64,000 bases of DNA from Malachius bipustulatus. Its lineage: Eukaryota; Arthropoda; Insecta; Coleoptera; Melyridae. Shown here piece after piece: positions 20,870 through 29,885 of this stretch. The stretch is taken from positions 7,006,001 through 7,070,000 of the forward strand of contig OU342638.1 in assembly GCA_910589415.1 (NCBI GenBank), read 5' to 3'. Positions within the stretch are counted from its first letter, which is position 1. Each line of letters begins with the position of its first letter. The notes under the pieces were generated by a model. It did no database searches, was not told where the DNA came from, and saw nothing but the letters and a program-made list of their open reading frames with translations. Both the position numbers and the translations under genes were made by a program.

Positions 20870-21555
20870 AGAGCGCTAGTATCAAAGGCGGCAATCTCCA
20901 CTTTTTGACGAAATCGAGTTAGATACATGATATTTTTCGGTTTTTCGCGCTCTATCTAAATATTCGATTTGCGAGTATCAAAAGCTGCTTTATCCCATTA
21001 CAAAACTGCATTAAAACATCACCTGAGAATCAAACCCGGCAATCTCCATTGCACACTTAGAATCATAGGCGGCAATATCCGTTCTGGCCAATCAGATGGC
21101 TCGCGACGATCATGTGACTTGACCAGACGTACTGGGCAACCTGCGAATTTGTTGAAGAAATGCCACATCTACTCGTTTAATGTGTATTATTATGTTCAAT
21201 AAATATTTTTGATTATACGTTTTCTTGATTTAATTTGAATATTATATTCTTTTTTCTATAAATCCATTCCAAAATACTAGGTATTTATTTCAAAACTCAT
21301 GTTAGTTGGTATCAAATCCGGCAAAATCCAACTGTTGGTATCAAACATGGCATTCTCCACATATTTTTGTTAATTTTTTCAAAAAATATAGAAAAATTAG
21401 GTATATTGACCTTAAAATCAGATGCAGTATAGCATTTTCTTTCATTAGCAACTATCATCGATTTGAAATAAGCAATTACATGCGTGTAACAGTTTTTTGC
21501 GCTTTAACAAAAATTCAAAATGGTGGATATTGCCGCCTTTGATACTCGGGCTCTC
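20870..21555. mobile_element. TIR element with iterated GTATCAAA-CGGCAAT-TCCA motifs, nested in the Harbinger relic
   Basis: The ends are GAGAGCGCTAGTATCAAAGG and the complement of a near-identical sequence, with a 4-bp ATTT flank on each side (20866-20869, 21556-21559). The motif roughly GTATCAAANNCGGCAATNTCC recurs inside: about 20879, 20976, 21030, 21059, 21308, 21334 and inverted at 21518-21546. No convincing transposase is present. Subterminal repeats like these usually bind transposase. Confidence 0.75.
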
Positions 21556-21639
21556 ATTTATGTTTTAGGTATAACCGAAGTCTGTTTACTATTTTCTTAT
21601 TTAACAAGATACCGTTACTAAATCAATTATAATTATGTC

Positions 21640-22270
21640 TTCAAGTGAATCAGAAAACAAAGTGATTGAATATAGAAGGCACAGGAGATTTCGGCAAAGA
21701 ATAAGTTACCCACGAGTACAATAAGCGGTTTAGGGTACGTTCGCAAGTCTTCAACATAATACTAAAAAATATTCAACCACAATTAGAACACCCAACTCGA
21801 AGAAATAAATCACTTGCACCAAGACAACAGCTAGAAGTAGCTTTACATTGGTTGGGGACGGGTGTATACAATTTCCCGAAGAATTTTTCATTGGGAGTGT
21901 CAAATCATGTACTTCAATTATTAGCACAACTACTGTTCAAAATTTCAAATTATTTCAATCAAGCAATTTTTTTATATTTAAAAAATACTATTTTTTTCTT
22001 AAATCTTTTACACCCTTTATTTTCTTAACAAAGCATTTCCCGAATATAGTTCATTAAAGCAAACTCATATTATTTTTCGCTTCTCTATCGTTTCTAAGAT
22101 AAAACCTGAATCACCCTGTAGATAAAATAATACCATTTTTCGTCAATACGTTAAATAGCCGGAAAATGTGGATGAAATGGCCGGAATTCCACTAGTTTGT
22201 GGAGGCGTTGATGGCACCTTAATTAAGTTGGATGCTCCATTCTCACGTCAGAATACGTCTTTGGTCAAAA
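21640..22270 (+). pseudogene. Harbinger transposase remnant
   Basis: Broken plus-strand frames show LEHPTRRNKSLAPRQQLEVA then LHWLGTG, the N-terminal helix region of Harbinger transposases, and near 22175-22265 AGIPLVCGGVDGTLIKLDAP, the first catalytic Asp block (xGxxDGTxIxIxAP). The rest of the DDE domain is missing, and several stops are present. The match is by motif memory, but two motifs in the right order make it firm. Confidence 0.72.
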
Positions 22271-22538
22271 GTAAAAAAACAAAAATACTGTAGTAGAAAA
22301 ACAGATTTATTCTACTACAGTAAAAATTTATTTATGAAACATGATTATTTACTATGGTAAAAATTTAGAGCTACTATAGTACTTAACTGTAGTAAATACT
22401 ACGAGTTTTATGAAACAGGGCCCAGGATTCAAAATATCCGTGTTAGTTTCATTCTCGGAATCGGGAAACTCTAACTCTATGCTATCATCACTTTCATGAA
22501 GAGAATAATTACTATCCTCATCACTGGAATGGTCTTCT

Positions 22539-24326
22539 TTAATTTGTTTTTCTTTTCTTAAGATTCTTTTGCTTTTGTCTGTTTCCTCTTTCGACCTGTT
22601 TCTCTGTCTTCCTCCTCAAATTTTCTTCTTTCTCAAGTTCGTCTTGTTCCTTTTTCTGTAAATATCCCGCTGTTGTTATTATCTCACAATTGGTCACCAG
22701 CCTCTTACGTTTTCGTTCTGGGATTGCTTTTCCCTCTTTCTTGAACAAATTGAGAAGAATGTCTTCAAAACTTTTCCGTGCCGGTGTTTCCAACTCTTTT
22801 GAGTTTTCATCATTTCCTGTATTTGCTGGTTCATTTCTGTACGTGTTCGGTTGTTCATCTTCATGGTCTTGTGTTTCTGCTGGTACATTCAAACAAGCCT
22901 TGGATGTACTCGGCAGTTCATTTAATTGTTCAAGAACATGAGGATGTGAAGTAGAAGCTCTATTAATTTGTTCTGTTGATGCCACTGGTACCTTTCTTTC
23001 TTGTGCGCAAGATATGGACAAAGTGGCTTCAATTTGAATATCTGGTGGCGCAGGTAACATCTTCCGGTACCTTCTTAAATCTTCAGGCTTAAAAAGTGAA
23101 ACCGGAATAGCTTCCCGATTTGGACCATTTTTGCCTGGATCGTAGATTCCTGTTGCTTTGAACCCGCTTATGATGCTTTCTTTAGGAATTTCGCTGCTAA
23201 GTCTCGTTAGGATGGTTGTGAATTCAGCTTTGGGAATTTTTTTCCTCGGATTCTGCCTTTGCCATTTGCACAATTCCTTGTCCCATGCTGTTTTTAAGCC
23301 TTTGAAAACGGCAACATCGAGGGGTTGTAGAACATGTGTTGTGTGTGGTGGTAACTTCATGATAATGATATCATTTGCCTGTGAAAGTCGGATCAACTTG
23401 ACAGAAATATGGGTCACGTGCTCATCATAAATTAAAATTACAGGTCTTTCTTTGCCAATATTTGTAAGGAAAACATCTCTAAACCAGTTGTAGAATAAGG
23501 TTGTCTCCATCCACCCGCGCTCAGTTACTGAAACAGCAGTTTGTGGGGCCATTTTTTCGTTTATCCAATTTTCCATCACAAATTTCCCCTTGAAAACGCA
23601 AAGCAATGGAAGGGTTCTTCCATCAGCGCTACAACATAGCAACACAGAAGTGTTTTCGCGCCCAGAAGAACTAGTTTTTCGCTGACATCGTGCACCAATG
23701 GCACCAACAACTTTGGTTTTAGAAGGGTCATGGCAAAAGGACGTCTCATCACAATTGAATATTTGGCCTGGCTTTCCGTCAAGTTGTAAGTCTTTCATGA
23801 GATGTTCCAACTTGTCAAAAAAGTCGTAGATGACCCAAGGATTTACTTGGTCACACCGAACGTATTCGATACTTTGAGGTTTTTTGATGGACAAATGTTG
23901 CCTTTTCTTGAAAGAAATAAACCAGTCGGTTCCAGGTCGTTGGTCTTTGAATCTTGTTGACAAATTATTCTGTCTTATATACATTTGTACTAAATTCAGT
24001 ACATCTTCTCGTGACAGGCCAAATCCTTGCTTTTCCATCACCTTGATGCAATTGGCAATTTCATCTTCTTCAGCAGTTGACAGATACGATTGACTGACCT
24101 GACCTGACCTGACCTGACCTGACCTGTCTTCTTTTGATGTTGAACCCTTTCCTCTGGTTCCTAACACATGATGTTTCAGTGTGCTTCTTGGTATGTTGTA
24201 GAAGAGTGCTGCACCTCTGGTTGTTTTATTGCCATTTCTTACATCATCAATCGCACGATGGAAATCTTCTGACGAGTAAGCAGACCCTGCACCTTTGTTA
24301 GTTTTGCGAACATACGTTCTCACCAT
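22539..24326 (-). CDS. pogo-type transposase (CENP-B/psq HTH, DDE_1 domain)
   Basis: The start is the ATG at 24326-24324 (MVRTYVRK); an acceptor (TTTCTTTTGCAG) lies just upstream at 24345, so a 5' exon probably exists. In order: psq-type HTH (AIDDVRNGNKTTRGAALFY, residues 25-45), CENP-B-like HTH (about 80-150), and a DDE_1 catalytic core with D193 (NCDETSF), D301 (YDEHVTH; the usual Gly after Asp is Glu) and D337 (VLQPLDVAVF). A variable Ser/Thr/Glu-rich region and a basic tail follow. The length of 595 codons is within the pogo/Tigger range. A hexameric (GACCT)n repeat adds RSGQVRSGQV near residue 70. A frame change near 22550 cuts off an acidic tail (about 22540-22430) that is open in the other frame. 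Confidence 0.88.
   Translation of the reverse strand: MVRTYVRKTNKGAGSAYSSEDFHRAIDDVRNGNKTTRGAALFYNIPRSTLKHHVLGTRGKGSTSKEDRSGQVRSGQVSQSYLSTAEEDEIANCIKVMEKQGFGLSREDVLNLVQMYIRQNNLSTRFKDQRPGTDWFISFKKRQHLSIKKPQSIEYVRCDQVNPWVIYDFFDKLEHLMKDLQLDGKPGQIFNCDETSFCHDPSKTKVVGAIGARCQRKTSSSGRENTSVLLCCSADGRTLPLLCVFKGKFVMENWINEKMAPQTAVSVTERGWMETTLFYNWFRDVFLTNIGKERPVILIYDEHVTHISVKLIRLSQANDIIIMKLPPHTTHVLQPLDVAVFKGLKTAWDKELCKWQRQNPRKKIPKAEFTTILTRLSSEIPKESIISGFKATGIYDPGKNGPNREAIPVSLFKPEDLRRYRKMLPAPPDIQIEATLSISCAQERKVPVASTEQINRASTSHPHVLEQLNELPSTSKACLNVPAETQDHEDEQPNTYRNEPANTGNDENSKELETPARKSFEDILLNLFKKEGKAIPERKRKRLVTNCEIITTAGYLQKKEQDELEKEENLRRKTEKQVERGNRQKQKNLKKRKTN
24096..24125. repeat. (GACCT)6 microsatellite in the transposase frame
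   Basis: Six pentamer units lie inside the coding frame. The 15-bp period keeps the frame and gives repeated RSGQV residues, which suggests slippage with frame retained. Confidence 0.85.
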
Positions 24327-24490
24327 GTTGAAAAGTTCACGAGTCTGCAAAAGAAATAAGAAACATGTTGAAATGTATTTCCTAAAGTGTATTTAATTGC
24401 TTCTAAAATACAAGAACATTCGTTTTTGGTATCCGGGGTAACTGGACCCCAAAGATCCAGTTACCCCCGAGGCATGACCCAGTTACCCCA

Positions 24491-24755
24491 TTTCCACAAA
24501 ATATACGGGGGTTACTGGGCCACCCACGCTTGAATTGAAATACGCAATTTTTTTTGTCAAAAACACACGGTAATCACTTGTCTTATAAGTATTTTATTAT
24601 TACAACTATAAATGGATTCATCAATACTTACCTTGCTCAAATCAGGACGACACAAATGTGCTACTGCAGTATGTTGTTAAAGCAAAATATTTGCCTAAAA
24701 TTTAGAACACACTCACGTGCATGTCACATGTAAGACTGAAGTTATATTCATTGTT
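24491..24755 (-). other. Flank between the pogo right end and the gypsy fragment
   Basis: A donor-like AGCAAG then GTAAGT lies on the minus strand at 24634-24630 and may close a non-coding 5' exon that splices to the transposase at 24344. If so, the pogo element or its host transcript extends past the 18-bp repeat. Nothing else is evident. Confidence 0.35.
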
Positions 24756-24842
24756 CTGTCCCTCACCCAGTTGCTCAAAAAAAAACGCAGCGGTGGAGCT
24801 GGGGAACCGATCAAGACGCCGCGTTCACCGCTCTGAAAGAAC

Positions 24843-26399
24843 ATCTGACCGAGGCCTGACGTGTCCGGACTTCAGCCAACCGTTCACATTACAGACCGAT
24901 GCATCGGATACGGGAATAGGGGCTGCCCTCACTCAGCGAACCGACGACGGCGAGAAAGTAATCGCGTATGCCAGCAGGACCCTACACGGCGCCGAACTCA
25001 AGTACACCGTGACCGAAAAGGAGTGCCTAGCGATCGTCTGGGGGGTGCAGAAAATGCGTCCGTACCTGGAGGGATACCGATTCACCATCATTACTGATCA
25101 TCAGGCCATCCGTTATTTACATTCAATGCAGTCGCCCTCTGGACGTGTGGCCCGCTGGGCACTGGGCTTGCAGGCCTATGATCTCGAGGTCGGGTGCCGC
25201 AAAGGAGCCTCCAACAAAATGGCTGACGTTTTGTCCCGTTCTGCCACGGATACAGCAGGTACCGAGGGAGGGATCTGCGCTACGGAGACCGCGGAGAGCG
25301 CGAGACCGGATCCCTGGTATGCTAAGAAACGGGAGGCGGTTGAACGGAACCCGGAGTCCTTCCCCGATTATAGGATCCGGGACGACCGTCTGCAACGCCG
25401 CATCCCCGACCTGAACCGGCCGTTCGAAGCAGGAACCGACGCGGAGTGGAAGCTGTGCGTGTCTACGTTGCATAACCGTATTTTGGAGGAAAACCACGAC
25501 GCTCCCACCGCAGGACACATGGGGGTGGCCAAGACATGCGCTCGTCTCGCCGGCAGTTATTATTGGCCGGAGATGTTCCGAGACGCCGCCAAATACGTCA
25601 GGGGATGTCCACATTGCCAGAGCTTCAAGACGTCGCAGCAAAGAACCCCCGGACTCATGCAGCCGCCCCTGATCCGCAACCAGTGGGAGACAGTTTCTCT
25701 AAGTCCATCATACGTCGGAGGACGCCAGTTCGTCGGACGACCGTTTGAAGAGTTCCTGGAAGACTGGGATATTAAACATCGATTGCCCCCCGTCTACTCC
25801 CCGCAGTGTAACCCGGTTGAACGCCAAAATCGAACGCTGAAGACGATGATCGCTCAATTCTGCGGGGCCGACCACCGAAAATGGGACGTACGCATCCCCG
25901 AGCTGTCTATGGCGTACAATACGGCGAAACACGAGTCCACCGGTTATAGCCCGGCGTTTTTGAACTTAGGAAGAGAACCGAGGGTGCCGAGCATGATTTT
26001 CCCCTCCGTCGAAGAGACCGCTACCGAACAAACCGGGTGCGATCATTCCCCCCGCCTACAACGCCTACAGGAAGTGCGGGAACTCGGCTGGTGCGTTTAC
26101 ACCTGAATCAGGCAAGTACCGAGCAGAAAAAGTACTATGACCTTAGACATCGTGACTGGAGATGTCATGTGGGGGACAGAGTCATGCGTAAGGAGCACCA
26201 CCTCTCTTCGGGAGAGAAAGGTTTTGCCGCCAAATTGGCGCCCAAGTTCGCCGGCCCGTATACCGTCATCAAAGTCAGATCACCCGTAGTATATGATCTG
26301 AAGGACGAGGCCGGCCGCCGTCTCCATAGAATTCATGTTAAAGATTTGAAACCTTATATCGACGCCGACGCCGACCATGCACAGAGGCCCGAAGAATAA
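24843..26399 (+). pseudogene. Ty3/gypsy pol: RNase H and integrase, internally deleted
   Basis: RNase H begins PDFSQPFTLQTDASDTG (first catalytic Asp), with EKECLAIVWGVQ and TDHQAI following. The integrase zinc region has H-x-G-H-x-G (NHDAPTAGHMG) and CPHCQSFK. The core jumps from QWETVS to a segment QFVGRPFEEFLEDW, so about 45-50 residues holding the first two catalytic Asp are gone. The Glu region (CNPVERQNRTLK) remains. A frameshift near 26090 leads to the C-terminal domain with the GPY/F motif (KFAGPYTVIKVRS). At 24760-24850 two more shifts separate the RT connection (WSWGTDQDAAFTALKEHL). The copy is dead. Confidence 0.9.
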
Positions 26400-26470
26400 C
26401 CCCACCGTCCTTCCCCTTCTCGTCCATAACCGTTTAAATATTTAACAGCCTGAACCGAATATATTTAGTT

Positions 26471-26485
26471 GTTCTTATGTCCTAG
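26471..26485 (+). promoter_or_regulatory. Splice-acceptor-like site before the kinase ORF
   Basis: A pyrimidine-rich GTTCTTATGTCCTAG ends 7 bases before the kinase ATG. Env genes of gypsy-like elements are made from spliced subgenomic RNA, so a spliced kinase message is plausible. The donor would lie in the missing 5' part. Confidence 0.4.
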
Positions 26486-26492
26486 GGATACA

Positions 26493-27751
26493 ATGTCCGC
26501 AACCGTCCCAACGTCGGTGCCAATAAGCGCCGACCCCGAGTGGGAAGTCCCGCCGTTCGGCAACCGTTTTGTCGCAGGCGCCGTGCTGGGAGGGGGCACC
26601 TTTGGCTGCGTCCGCCGCTGTGTCCGGAAAGATAACGGCGAAGAAGTGGCGGTGAAGATGATGCGTCTGCACCCCGGCAACGGGTCGCCGCCCTCAGGGA
26701 GCAGGTGTGCGGGCTGGTCCTCCGGCATCCCCACATTAACCGATTACTGGAGGCCCACCGGTATCGGCAGGTCGCCGTAATTGTGAAGGAGCTGGCCGAG
26801 TCCGAACTCCAGCAGCGTGTGGCGCTGCGCGGCGTGGTAACCCTCACTGAGCTGGGCGGCTTAGCCGCAGGGATGATGAGGGCCCTCGCTTACTGCCATG
26901 TAACAGGCGTGCTGCACCGCGACGTCAAGCCGGCACACGTCCTGGTAAGTGGGAGCAGGCCGTCCATGGTAGTGAAGCTGGACGGCTTCAGCACAACCCA
27001 GTGGGTCCAGCCTTGCACGCCACACTGGCACGGGCCCGCCATAACCCCGGGATTTACGGCCCCCGAAGTAGTCCGGGGACAGCCATACGACCACCTCGCC
27101 GACGTCTGGTCGTGCGGGGCCACCCTGCTGTTCGCCGCAACCGGGGGGAACATCGTCGCCGGATTCACGCGGCCTCCTTACTGGGAGCCGTGGGAGGGTG
27201 ACCATTCGGACCGCCCAGCGCCCCCAGAAGCCCCCGAAAACGAGCCCGGCGTGGTCCAATGGATGCGGCAGATGCTGCTCGAGGACCCCGCACGCCGCCC
27301 GGACACCGTGCTGGACTCCGGAACCACCCCACCGACGGAATGCCCGGGGATACGAACGATTATGCCCTGGGCCACATCCGACGAACCACTAGCGACGCCC
27401 GACGACTCACATACGCCACCAGGACCGTCCCTGGAACTCCAGGCCGTCGACTCGCAGCCGCCACCAGGACCGTCCCTGGAACTCCAGGCCGTCGACCCGC
27501 AGCCATCACAAGGACCGTCCCTGGAACTCCAGGTCGCCGACCCACACCCGCCTCCGGAACCACCCCCTGGATTCCCGGTCATCAGCCACAGCCTGGAGCA
27601 ACTGTGGGCGATCGTTCCGCGGACAAAGGAGGTCCGCGATCAAATCCGGCGTCTCCGCCCTGTGGGCGCTAGAACGGATGTGGAGGTCCGAACCCGCGTC
27701 CGAACCGAGTCCGGGCGCCTTATACGCATACGAATGCCCGCCGATGAGTGA
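26493..27751 (+). pseudogene. Eukaryote-type protein kinase ORF downstream of gypsy pol (one frameshift)
   Basis: The likely start is the ATG at 26493, eight bases after an acceptor-like TTATGTCCTAG. The first frame has the Gly-rich loop (GGGTFG, residues 33-38) and VAVK (Lys55). A one-base shift in the C-run near 26672 leads to the second frame, with the C-helix (RVAALREQV), HRDVKP (26915) where the Mg-binding Asn is His, LDGF (26981) in place of DFG, TAPE (27056), DVWSCG and a final DPARRP. Every landmark of a Ser/Thr kinase is in order, but two catalytic positions are altered, so activity is doubtful. The C-terminal extension holds three 45-bp repeats (GPSLELQAVD). ORF length without the shift is about 420 codons. 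It sits between pol and the 3' LTR, the usual env place. Capture of a cellular kinase is my inference. Confidence 0.75.
27421..27555 (+). repeat. Three 45-bp in-frame tandem repeats in the kinase tail
   Basis: AGGACCGTCCCTGGAACTCC recurs at 27421, 27466 and 27511, an exact 45-bp period, giving three Pro-rich GPSLELQ(A/V)(V/A)D units. The copies are very similar, so the expansion is recent or conserved. Confidence 0.9.
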
Positions 27752-27817
27752 GGGCCACAAGGCAGGACCGTAGACCGTAATTACCCGTGAACAAACTAAC
27801 CAGAGGTTTTATTTCAG

Positions 27818-28454
27818 ATGTCAGACTCCGAGTTCGAGATCACGTACGAATTCAGTACTCCGCCCTCCGAGAGCCATACATTCGATACCGAACCGCCGTC
27901 TCCCGAACCCGGACCGCCCGTGATCCATCCATCCGCGAGGGCGCCGGTAGCGAAGACGGACGGGACCTATCCGTCGTCCCCGGAGCCAGCGACGCCTCGA
28001 CACGAAGTCCGCCCGGCCGCTCACGGGCCCAGGCGCCCGACGGTGCTCTGCTGGCGTTGCGGAGTAGGGCCACTACAGGAGCGTCTGTACCGGAACGGCG
28101 AAGCTCTTCTGTTCGCGCTGTCGGCGCACAGGCGTATTATCGCGGGACTGCCCCTGCGCCGCGACCACCATAGGACCCAGTCGTCGCGGGCCGTCTCCCG
28201 CGCCCGTAGTAGCCAGAACCAGTACCAGACCCTCTGCGACGCGTCGGAAGCCCGCAGTTAGGACCTCAGACAAGGCGGTGCAGTGCGAGCTCCTGCGCTC
28301 ACCAGGCCGCGTAGCGACCCAAGATCTTCGCGAGCAGCTCCGCCTCAGGCGCTGCTACGTGCTGCCCCGAGGTTTCAACCGGAGCGCAAGAGGAGGCGAC
28401 ACCAGTAACATCAGCGCGCACGAAGACCCGGACAGGAGAGGTAAGGCGATGTAA
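27818..28454 (+). pseudogene. Third ORF of the gypsy-like element, unknown function
   Basis: The ATG at 27818 follows an acceptor (GGTTTTATTTCAG) with no spacer. The protein starts MSDSEFEITYEFSTPPSES, is acidic and Pro/Ser-rich, then has a compact region (TVLCWRCGVGPLQERLYRNG) with a CxxC pair. Near 28160 the likely coding frame changes: the first frame stops at 28259 while the other stays open through an Arg/Pro-rich stretch and VQCELLRSPGRVATQDLREQ to TAA at 28452. That gives about 210 codons with one shift. No signal peptide or membrane segment is seen, so it is not a conventional env. I do not recognise it. Confidence 0.5.
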
Positions 28455-28599
28455 TGTGTTCTGCCAGGGCGACAACAAATAGCATAGAACGTGGGTGGTA
28501 ACTTTTGGAGATGGTTGTGAGAGGCCGAGAAAGATAGTCTTTTTTTGTCATTTTCCCCCCGGTTGACGCGCTAATAAAAACCTGCGATTTTTATTTTCC

Positions 28600-28612
28600 G
28601 AGGTGAGGGAGG
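28600..28612 (+). other. Candidate polypurine tract
   Basis: GAGGTGAGGGAGG ends immediately before TGTAACG, the start of the candidate LTR. Confidence 0.5.
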
Positions 28613-29867
28613 TGTAACGAAGTCGCGTATTTTCGCATTCGTTTTTCAGTAATTCATAGGCAGGAAAGTTTAAATTCAATAAGAATAAAAGAGTAATAAT
28701 TATTAAAATCCTAATAGTCAACTCAAATTTCATAAAATAGTCTATTTTCCGTCTTCATTTCCATAGTAGGTACCAATCATGAAAATATAAATTTTGAGAA
28801 GAGCCGAGGAATGATTATTATAAATTTATTCATTACCATAAATTCGCGAACCGGCGACGCATTTTATTTTCATGAAAGTTTTGAGATTTTTTATGCACGG
28901 AGTCGAAATTTATTGCAACTCAATTAACGCAATTAGCGATCGTCTTCATGAAGCCTTTCCAGAATAATCAAACGAACGGAGTAGAAAAAATGGCAAGCCT
29001 GTTTTTGCGTTTCGATAGCGAGTACGGACCGATAGGATAGGGTATAAATATTGGTGCATTTATTTCGAGCGTCCTCTTTGATTTCCCGTGGCTTTAAGAA
29101 GTACGTCTCGCTTTGTTCGTTTTTGCCGTCGTTGTTGAAGTGCGTAAGCTGTTGGTACCGTCTCCAGACCGCCGCCACCGCCGCCGTATTCTACGCACCG
29201 ACGATAGAGTGTCAGAGTAATTATAACTTCGCCCGAGTAATCGTAGAACCCTTTCGGGTAGAACTAAAGAGTCGTATTTTTGCGCGCAAAGTTTTTTTTT
29301 GACGATAGTTAATCCAGTCACCGGATAGAACACCGCGGTAGTACCCTGCGCCGATCATAATCAACCATAAGGTAGGTGTTTGAATTCAACTTGCATAATT
29401 TTGATTACGCCGCTTTGCCCCCGTCTTCATTCCTTCTTATACCAGCCATTAAAATCAAGCCTCTTTCCCCCATTCTTCTCCGAAGGCCATATAGGGACCG
29501 GTCACTAATATTTCCCGTGCGACGCTATTTTTTTTCTTTCCTTTGTTTCCTTCCTTACCTTATCAAGTTAGTTTTTATTTATTCTTCCCAAGAAATATTG
29601 CGACGATACCAGAGACACTTAGGCGAGATTTACCAGGATGGCGGCCCAACCACTGCAGTGGAGAAGGGGTAGGTTCAATAATATTTTACCCAAAGCCAAA
29701 AGTACATATATATACATATATTTATTACCCTAAGAAAAATTCAACCAAGGCGCCACATTGTTTATTCGCCCCCCCGGTATATAGACAAGGTGTTATGGAT
29801 TGTTCAATCAAACAATGAAACTTTCAATCCGGAAGACTCGCTGAGTGCACTCCACGCGTCCCTTACA
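28613..29867 (+). repeat. Candidate 3' LTR of the gypsy-like element
   Basis: It starts TGTAACG right after a purine tract and ends CCCTTACA, giving a 5-bp inverted TGTAA/TTACA terminus. It contains a TATA box (TATAAATA at 29043-29050) roughly in the middle and no ORF of note. No second LTR exists in the window for comparison, so the limits rest on the purine tract and terminal inverted repeat. The length, 1255 bp, is within gypsy LTR range. Confidence 0.45.
29043..29050 (+). promoter_or_regulatory. TATA box in the candidate LTR
   Basis: TATAAATA is followed about 25-30 bases later by a pyrimidine-flanked start-like region. It is consistent with an LTR promoter, but the call depends on the LTR assignment. 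Confidence 0.35.
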
Positions 29868-29885
29868 AGTTACCAGATCAACATA

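Larger units (their letters stand above)
20611..22423 (+). mobile_element. PIF/Harbinger-type element, degraded, inside the pogo element
   Basis: The terminal inverted repeats are GGGCCTGTTTCATAAAA with TACTACAG-rich subterminal sequence at the left, and the mirror TTTATGAAACAGGGCCC at the right. Many TTTACTACAGTA variants fill both ends. The interior has remnants of a Harbinger transposase. The target duplication could not be read with certainty. Confidence 0.75.
20093..24490 (-). mobile_element. pogo/Tigger-type DNA transposon with nested insertions
   Basis: An 18-bp inverted pair TGGGG(C/T)AACTGGGTCATG occurs at 20093-20110 and 24473-24490. Further CAGTTACC and GGTCCAGTTACC motifs lie just inside and outside both ends, so the exact termini are uncertain. 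It encloses a pogo-type transposase on the minus strand. A Harbinger relic and another TIR element sit between the transposase C-terminus and the left end. Confidence 0.7.
24756..29867 (+). mobile_element. 5'-truncated Ty3/gypsy retroelement with kinase and third ORF, ending in a candidate 3' LTR
   Basis: The element starts abruptly in the RT-RNase H connection (LTQLLKK). It continues through RNase H and integrase, then two further ORFs, a purine tract and a candidate LTR (28613-29867). The coding part to about 28450 is strikingly GC-rich against its AT-rich surroundings and uniform in composition across pol, kinase and ORF3, which supports one unit. Gag, protease, most of RT and the 5' LTR are missing, so the boundary rests on the 3' side only. 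Confidence 0.6.

Noticed and set aside
25123..25641. 172-codon minus-strand ORF opposite gypsy pol
   Set aside because: Shadow of a GC-rich coding strand; the plus strand has clear RNase H and integrase motifs.
26482..27582. Several long minus-strand and alternate-frame ORFs across the kinase
   Set aside because: Open frames by GC-rich composition and by the 45-bp repeats; only the plus-strand kinase frame carries motifs.
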